Shown: positions 23,408 to 32,696 of the stretch, in pieces
Numbering within the stretch: position 1 is the first letter of the stretch
How the letters are laid out: each line of letters opens with the position of its first letter
DNA from: Halobacteriales archaeon SW_10_68_16
GTDB taxonomy: Archaea; Halobacteriota; Halobacteria; Halobacteriales; Haloarculaceae
Direction: 5' to 3'
Assembly: GCA_003023485.1 (NCBI GenBank)
Contig: PXSG01000115.1
Location: forward strand, 1 to 32,696
DNA: 32,696 bases
Translations under genes and position numbers: made by a program
The notes under the pieces: model-generated
Databases searched by the model: none
Seen by the model: only the letters and a program-made list of their open reading frames with translations
What the model was told of the DNA's origin: nothing

Positions 23408-25961
23408 TCGCCCGTCGCTTCCGTCTCCGGTGTGTCCGCTTGCTCTCGCGCTGCCGTCTCCGTCTCGCCGGGCACGACGGTGACGCTCGCGACGCCGTCG
23501 CCGGGTTCGAGACCCATCACGATGACACCCTTGGTGTTGCGCCCGACCGTCGAGATGTCCGCCACCGGACACCGCATGATCTGTCCCTCGTCGCTCATCA
23601 CGACGATGTGGTCGTCCGCCTCGACGGCCTTGACCGTCGTGACGGGACCGTTGCGGTCCGCTGTCTTGATGTCGACCAGGCCCTTGCCGTAGCGGGCCTG
23701 CCGGCGGTACTCGGCGAGGGGCGTCCGTTTCCCGTAGCCGCGGCGCGTGACCGTCAGCAGGGTGCGGTCGTCCGCGTCGTCGGTCGCGACCATCCCCGCC
23801 ACGCGGTCCCCCTCCTGCAAGTCGACGCCCCGCACGCCCCGGGCCGTTCGCCCCATCTCCCGGACCTCGTCCTCGTCAAAGCGGATCGTCATCCCCTGTT
23901 CGGTGGCGATGACCAAATCCTGCGTCCCGTCGGTCACCCCGACGTCGACGAGTTCGTCGCCCTCCTCCAAGCTGGCGGCGATGATGCCCGTCGAGAGGAT
24001 GTTCTCGAAGTCCGCACAGCAGGTGCGCTTGACGTAGCCCTCCCGGGTGGCCATCGTGATACACTCGTCGGCCTCGAAGTCGTCGGTACTGACGACGGCC
24101 GTAATTTCCTCGCCGTCGTCGAAGTCGATGAGGTTGACTGCCGACTTCCCGCGGGCGGTCCGGCCCATCTCGGGGATCTCGTAGGTCTTCAGCCGGTAGA
24201 CCTGGCCCCGGTTGGTGAAACACAGCAGGTAGTCGTGGGTGTTCGCCCGGAACACCTTCGAGACGCGGTCGCCCTCCTTGGGGTCGGCGCCGATGATGCC
24301 CTTCCCGCCGCGCTTTTGCGGGTCGAAGTCGGCGGCGGGCATCCGCTTGATGTAGTCGTCCTCCGTGATGACGACCAGACAGTCCCGCTCGGCGATGAGG
24401 TCCTCGTGGGTGACCTCGCCGTCCGATTCGACGATCTCGGTGCGGCGCTCGTCGCCGTACTCGTCGGCGATCTCCCGGAGTTCGTCCTTGATGACGCCCA
24501 GCAGCTTCTCCTCGTCGGCAAGCACCGACCGGAGGTACTCGATGGTCTCCTGGACGTCCTCGTACTCCTCGCGGATGTCGGCGGCCTCCATGGAGGTCAG
24601 CGACCCCAGTTGCATCCGGACGATGTGTTCGGCCTGGGGTTCGGTCAGTTCGAAGTCGGTCTGCAACTGCTCGATGGCAGTCTCGCGGTCGGCACACTCG
24701 CGGATGCACTCGACGACATCGTCGACGTTCTCCAGAGCGCGCAGGCGCCCCTCCAGGATGTGTGCGCGGTCCTCTGCCTCCTGGAGGTCGTGCTCGGAGC
24801 GCCGGCGGACGACCTCCTTGCGGTGGTCGATGTAGTGGTCCAGCGTCTCGGTCAGCGTCAGCACGCGCGGTTGCCCGTCCACGAGGGCGAGGTTGATGAC
24901 GCCGAACGTCGTCTCCAGGTGGCTCTCAAGCAACTGGTTCTCGACGACGTCGACGTTCGCGCCCCGTTTGAGGTCGACGACGATCCGGACGCCGTCGCGG
25001 TCGGACTCGTCGCGCAGGTCCGAGACGCCCTCGATGGCTCCCTCGTTGACGTCTTCGGCGACCCGTTCGACCAGGCGGGCCTTGTTCTCCTGGAAGGGGA
25101 GTTCGTGGATGACGATGCGGTCACGGCCCGAGGACTCGCGGTGGATGTCGTAGTCCGCGCGGACACGGATGCGTCCCCGGCCGGTCGCGTAGGCCGCGTG
25201 GACCGGCTCCCGGCCCACGATGGTCGCGCCGGTCGGGAAGTCCGGGCCCGTGATGGGGCCGTCCGAACCACGCACGAGCGAGCCCTCGTCGTCGAACTCG
25301 CGGGTGTCGATGAGGTCCTCGACGCCACAGTCGGGGTTGTCGATGCGGTGGATGGTCGCCTCGACGACCTCACGGAGGTTGTGCGGCGGGATGTTGGTGC
25401 TCATCCCGACCGCGATGCCCGAAGCGCCGTTCAACAGGAGGTTGGGCAGTTTCGCCGGCAGGACCTCGGGTTCGGTCAGCCGGTCGTCGTAGTTCGCGTT
25501 GAAGTCGACGGTGTCCTTCTCGATGTCGGCCAGCAGTTCCTCGGCGATAGGGGCCATCCGGGCCTCCGTGTAGCGCATCGCTGCGGGCGGGTCGCCGTCC
25601 ATCGACCCGAAGTTGCCCTGGCCGTCGACCAGCGGGTAGCGCATCGAGAAGTCCTGGGCCATCCGGACCAGCGTATCGTAGATGGCGGAGTCGCCGTGGG
25701 GGTGGTAGTCACCCATCGTCTCGCCGACGATGGAGGAGGACTTGCGGTGGGAGGAGCCGGAGGTGACGCCCATCTCCGACAGCGCGTAGAGGATGCGCCG
25801 GTGGACCGGCTTGAGGCCGTCACGGACGTCCGGCAGCGCCCGCCCCGCGATGACGCTCATCGCGTAGTCGATGTAACTCTGCTCCATCTCGTCCTCGACC
25901 CGGACGTGTTCGACGTTGGCCGCCGGCGCCTCCACGTCCTCGGGGCCGGGAACCTCCGAAC

Positions 25962-25965
<4 letters not shown>
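23404..25965 (-). CDS. gyrA: DNA gyrase subunit A
   Basis: This 853-residue subunit breaks and rejoins DNA in gyrase. The winged-helix and tower core (about 30-500) starts with [20 protein letters not shown] and [19 protein letters not shown]. The QRDR is [20 protein letters not shown], with the usual Ser and Asp, so no known quinolone-resistance change. The catalytic tyrosine is in [10 protein letters not shown]. The C-terminal beta-pinwheel has a GyrA-box variant, QKRGGKG, needed for DNA wrapping and negative supercoiling. ATG 25965 overlaps the gyrB stop (ATGA). The acidic tail ([20 protein letters not shown]) is a haloarchaeal trait. There is no intein and the frame is clean. Confidence 0.96.
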
Positions 25966-29537
<3,572 letters not shown>

Positions 29538-29579
29538 CCACGCACGCGCGAGCGCGTAACGGACCAGGGCACGCGCCTC

Positions 29580-29996
29580 TCACCGACAGCCATCGAGGAA
29601 CGACGCGACGGTCGATTCCAGCGACGCGGGGTCGTCGCACTCGACGACGGTCAGCGCGTCGCTGCCCCGGACCATCGCCGAGAGGTCGTGTTCGCCGTCG
29701 GGCCGGTAGAGACAGAGTACTGGCTTCCCCCAGGCAACAGCCCTCCCGAGTTCGTAGCCCACGCCGAGACTCGGGACCGTCACCTCGGCGACCACGGCGT
29801 CGGCCCGGCGGAGCCAGGCGAGGTCCTGGTCGTGAATCTCCCCGTCGGTCACCTCCGCCTCTTGGGTTTCGAGGTCCGACTCCCCGACGTGTTCGGTGAG
29901 GACCTCGCCGTGTCTATCCAGCAGGTCGATGATCCGCGCGTACAGGTCGACGTCGTCGCGGCCCCCGCGGATCGAGCCGGCGAAGTAGATCTCCAT
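29580..29996 (-). CDS. DNPH1/Rcl-like 2'-deoxynucleoside 5'-phosphate N-hydrolase
   Basis: This 138-residue protein closely follows the DNPH1 (Rcl) pattern: an N-terminal IYFAGSIRGGRDDVDLYARI, a central VLTEHVGE, DLAWLRRADAVVAEVT, then the catalytic block PSLGVGYELGRAVAW with E82 matching the nucleophilic glutamate, and LCLYRPDG plus SAMVRG. Family members cut the glycosidic bond of 5'-deoxynucleotides; vertebrate DNPH1 removes 5-hydroxymethyl-dUMP from the nucleotide pool. The enzyme would be cytoplasmic. ATG 29996 leaves 117 bp to the divergent top6B; gyrB follows on the same strand 82 bp downstream. The setting among topoisomerase genes suggests a DNA-precursor role; the actual substrate in this archaeon is not shown. 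Confidence 0.85.
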   Translation of the reverse strand: MEIYFAGSIRGGRDDVDLYARIIDLLDRHGEVLTEHVGESDLETQEAEVTDGEIHDQDLAWLRRADAVVAEVTVPSLGVGYELGRAVAWGKPVLCLYRPDGEHDLSAMVRGSDALTVVECDDPASLESTVASFLDGCR

Positions 29997-30060
29997 GTCC
30001 CGGGGCTGGTGGCGCCGGCCGCGTAACGGTTCGGGTTCGGCTCGTCCCGGCGCTGGCCAC

Positions 30061-30069
30061 CACTTTCAC
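30061..30069 (+). promoter_or_regulatory. CACTTTCAC element upstream of top6B
   Basis: It ends exactly 17 bp before the TTTA of the TATA-like box at 30087, the same spacing as at radA (9252-9260 to 9278). A shared regulator of recombination and topology genes is a reasonable hypothesis. Confidence 0.5.
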
Positions 30070-30086
30070 CGCGGTAGCGTACGACA

Positions 30087-30092
30087 TTTAAA
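30087..30092 (+). promoter_or_regulatory. TATA-like box for top6B
   Basis: TTTAAA, 21-27 bp before ATG 30114, in an otherwise GC-rich gap. Confidence 0.6.
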
Positions 30093-30113
30093 CCCGGGTG
30101 CGGAAGTAGGCAC

Positions 30114-32401
30114 ATGACCTCCTACCAGTCGCGCCTCGGCGCCGAGGAGGGGATCGCCGAGGAGCTGGCCGAGAGCCAGCGCGCGATCTCCATCGCGGAG
30201 TTCTTCGAGAAGAACAAGCACATGCTCGGGTTCGACTCCGAGGCCCGGGCGCTCGTCACCGCCGTCAAGGAGGGCGTCGACAACTCGCTGGACGCGTGTG
30301 AGGAAGCCGATATTTTGCCGGACATATATATAGAGATACAGGAAGAACGCGACTACTATCGACTGGTGATAGAGGACAACGGCCCCGGGATAACGAAGGA
30401 GCAGGTTCCCAAAATTTTCGGAAAATTGTTATATGGTTCTCGCTTTCATAAGCGGATGCAGGCGCGCGGTCAACAGGGGATTGGAATCTCCGCAGCCGTT
30501 CTCTACTCGCAACTGACCTCGGGCAAGCCCGCGAAGATCACCTCCCGGACGAGAGGGGATCCCGAGGCCCAGTACTTCGAACTCATCGTCGATACGGACA
30601 CCAACGAGCCCGAGATCAGCGAGGAGTCGACGACGTCGTGGGACCGGCCCCACGGGACGCGCATCGAACTGGAGATGGAGGGAAACATGCGCGCCCGCCG
30701 GCAACTGCAGGACTACGTCAAGCACACCGCCGTCGTCAATCCCCACGCCCGCATCGAGATGCGCGAACCGGACGCCCACTTCAAGTACGAGCGGGCGACC
30801 GACCAGCTCCCCGAGGAGACCGAGGAGATCCGTCCCCACCCCCACGGGGTCGAACTCGGGACGCTCATCAAGATGGCCGAGTCGACGGATTCGTACTCGA
30901 TTTCGGGCTTCCTCCAGGGGGAGTTCACCCGGGTCGGCGCCACCACCGCCACGAAGGTCATCGACAACTTCCGGGATCGGCACTTCGGCCGGGGGATGGC
31001 CTGGCGGCCGCCCCTGAAACACGAGGACGTCGACATCGAGGCTGCGCTCGTGGATGCGGTCGCGAACAAGGGCAAGGAGGCGACCGCCGACTTCGCCGGG
31101 CAGGTGGCCGACCGCGTCGGGGGCGAGGAGCGCGTGGCCCACCACGAGATCGTCGCCGTCGTCGACGACGTGGCGGGGGACATCGAGGAGACCTACGACA
31201 CCACCTTCGGCGAGACGGTCCGGTAGAACCCGTCGTGCAGGCCCTGGCCGAGCGGGTCGCCGCGAAGTTCGAGGACGGCCGTCACCGCGTGACCCGCGCG
31301 ACCCTCCGGGAGTACGTCGACCGCGCGGCCGACATGACCGAGGACCGCGACGACGCGACGGTGGGGGACACCGCCCGCGAGAAGATCACGGACGCCCTCC
31401 GGGAGACGGCCGGGCGCGTCCCGGACGACCCGCCGCGGATCCACGCCGTCGCGAACGACCGCGATACGGCGGCGGACCTCCTGGAGGCGATGCGCGAGAC
31501 GGACATCATCGCGCCGCCGACGGGCTGTCTGGCCCCCATCACCGAACAATTGGTCGAGGCAGGCCTGCGCAAGGAGTACGACGCGGACTTCTTCGCGGCG
31601 GCGACACGGGACGCGTCGGTCCACGGCGGCGACCCCTTCATCGTGGAAGCCGGCATCGCCTACGGCGGCGAGTTGGCCGACGACGGGGCTGTCGACGTGT
31701 TGCGCTTCGCCAACCGGGTGCCGCTGGTCTACCAGCGCGGTGCCTGTGCGACGACGGACGTCGTGAAGTCGATCAACTGGCGCAACTACGGGTTGGATCA
31801 GCCCGGCGGCTCGGGCATCCCCAACGGCCCCGGCGTCGTGATGGTCCACGTCGCCTCGACGAACGTCCCCTTCACCAGCGAGTCCAAGGACGCAGTCGCG
31901 AACGTCCCCGAAATAGAGCACGAGATCGAACTCGCCATCCGGGAAGCGGCCCGCGAACTGAAGTCGTTCCTCAACAAGCGCCGGTCGATGCAACAGCGCC
32001 GGGAGAAACAGAGCAAACTCGGCACCATCCTCCCCGAGATGGCCGAGAAACTGGCAGCGGTCACGGGCCGCGAACCGCTGGACATCGACGACACGATGGC
32101 CCGCATCATGAACAACGTCCTCGTCGAACACGACCGCAGCGACGGGACCGCCCGGCTGACCGTCGAGAACAACGCCGGCGCGAACGCCGACCTGGAGGTG
32201 ACGGCCATCGCGACGGCAGAACCGGGAGACGTCGACGGCGCGAACGTCGTCGAGATGGACGGCGAGTACTTCCTCAAGTGGTCGCCGACGGTCGGCAGCG
32301 GCGAGGACGCGACCCTGGAGTACAGCCTGCCCGACGAGGCCGATGTCTCCGTGTCGGTGGATGGCGTCGAGGAGGAGAAACTCACGGTGACTGACCAATG
32401 A
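30114..32401 (+). CDS. top6B: DNA topoisomerase VI subunit B, with one apparent frameshift
   Basis: This is the ATPase subunit of the archaeal type IIB topoisomerase. The GHKL motifs are in the first ~150 residues: N-box [20 protein letters not shown], and the lid [10 protein letters not shown]. The H2TH and transducer regions follow ([33 protein letters not shown], then in the second part [20 protein letters not shown] and [17 protein letters not shown]). The first frame stops at TAG 31224-31226. The next continues from [15 protein letters not shown] to TGA 32399-32401. Adding one G to the GG at 31222-31223 restores one frame ([10 protein letters not shown]), so a single missing G is likely. 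The stop overlaps the top6A ATG. Bases 30307-30455 are strikingly AT-rich within the ATPase domain. Confidence 0.93.
30307..30455 (+). other. AT-rich island within top6B
   Basis: Over about 150 bases, codons switch to AT-rich choices (ata, tta, ttt, aaa, aat) while the protein stays conserved ([20 protein letters not shown], then [20 protein letters not shown]). It contains catatatatatag near 30322 and a near-perfect inverted repeat, AATTTTC-g-GAAAATT (30413-30427). Codon usage before and after is typical for this genome. Confidence 0.8.
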
Positions 32402-32696
32402 GCGAGACGACCGACGCGAGCCCGGAGGCGCGGGCCCGCGAGCAACTCATCGATCTGGCGGCACAGTTCTACGACCAGTTCGCCGGCGGGGACGTCCCGA
32501 GCATGGAGGTCCCCACGCGGACGAAATCCAACATCGAGTACGACGAGGAGAAAAGCGTCTGGGTCTACGGCGACCGCACCTCGACACGGAGCGCCAACAG
32601 CGTCCGGGGCGCCCAGAAGCTCCTGAAGGCGGTCTACACCATCGACTTCCTGTCCCGCCAGCTCGAAGAAGGGCGCTCCTCGACCCTGCGGGAGCT
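32398..32696 (+). CDS. top6A: DNA topoisomerase VI subunit A (Spo11-like), 3' end outside window
   Basis: These are the first 99 residues of the DNA-cleaving subunit, relative of the Spo11 meiotic nuclease. The family start is clear: [38 protein letters not shown] and [20 protein letters not shown]. The catalytic tyrosine region would come after the window end. The ATG overlaps the top6B stop (ATGA), so the two subunits are made together. Confidence 0.95.
   Translation, partial: MSETTDASPEARAREQLIDLAAQFYDQFAGGDVPSMEVPTRTKSNIEYDEEKSVWVYGDRTSTRSANSVRGAQKLLKAVYTIDFLSRQLEEGRSSTLRE

Noticed and set aside
25677..25745. Quinolone-resistance change in GyrA
   Set aside because: The region around GDSAIYDT keeps the usual Ser and Asp; no resistance substitution is seen.

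Overview
This is a chromosomal segment of a halophilic archaeon (class Halobacteria; I cannot name the genus). The DNA is very GC-rich, the proteins are strongly acidic, and many genes have a TATA-like box about 25-30 bp before an ATG or GTG with little or no leader. The gene content is archaeal: RadA, a class II gyrase beside topoisomerase VI, a TA0175-type phosphoglycolate phosphatase, a GTPBP1-like GTPase, and haloarchaeal winged-helix regulators. No rRNA, complete tRNA, CRISPR array or insertion sequence was seen, and no stretch over 300 bases lacks a gene.

Layout. Bases 1-2324 (+): the end of a peroxiredoxin, a disrupted HD-domain gene, and a secreted, membrane-anchored bactofilin-like protein. 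Bases 2345-8062 (mostly -): a small hypothetical gene and pyruvate dehydrogenase E1 alpha; a disrupted GTPBP1-like GTPase; a membrane protein with an Mrr-like N-terminal domain coupled to phosphoglycolate phosphatase; and a membrane DnaJ. Bases 8120-11969: a small zinc-finger protein (+), OMP decarboxylase (-) diverging from radA (+), a small membrane protein (-) and a frameshifted coiled-coil protein (+). Bases 12029-15949: a molybdopterin oxidoreductase (-), then a tightly overlapping + operon of cytidine deaminase, uridine phosphorylase and a CNNM/CorC-type protein. Bases 15950-18221 (-): a regulator, a type II NADH dehydrogenase and a membrane protein. Bases 18374-21417: a disrupted sugar-nucleotide epimerase, two winged-helix regulators with related palindromes upstream, and a broken LolA-like lipoprotein gene. 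Bases 21414-23407: a multi-pass membrane protein (-) and arginase (+). Bases 23404-32696: gyrB-gyrA (-), with an intein in gyrB, a DNPH1-like nucleotide hydrolase (-), and the divergent top6B-top6A pair (+).

The main observations are these. (1) GyrB carries a LAGLIDADG intein in its TOPRIM DxD site, with an extra XRE-like helix-turn-helix. (2) A 56-bp exact inverted repeat joins the broken lipoprotein gene to the neighbouring regulator. (3) radA and top6B share an upstream element, CACTTTCAC, exactly 17 bp before their TATA boxes. (4) top6B has an AT-rich island inside its ATPase domain. (5) Seven genes, some of them housekeeping genes, have broken frames. Three of these are single missing Gs in G runs. 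This pattern points more to sequencing or assembly error than to biology, and should be settled from the reads before any of these genes is called a pseudogene.
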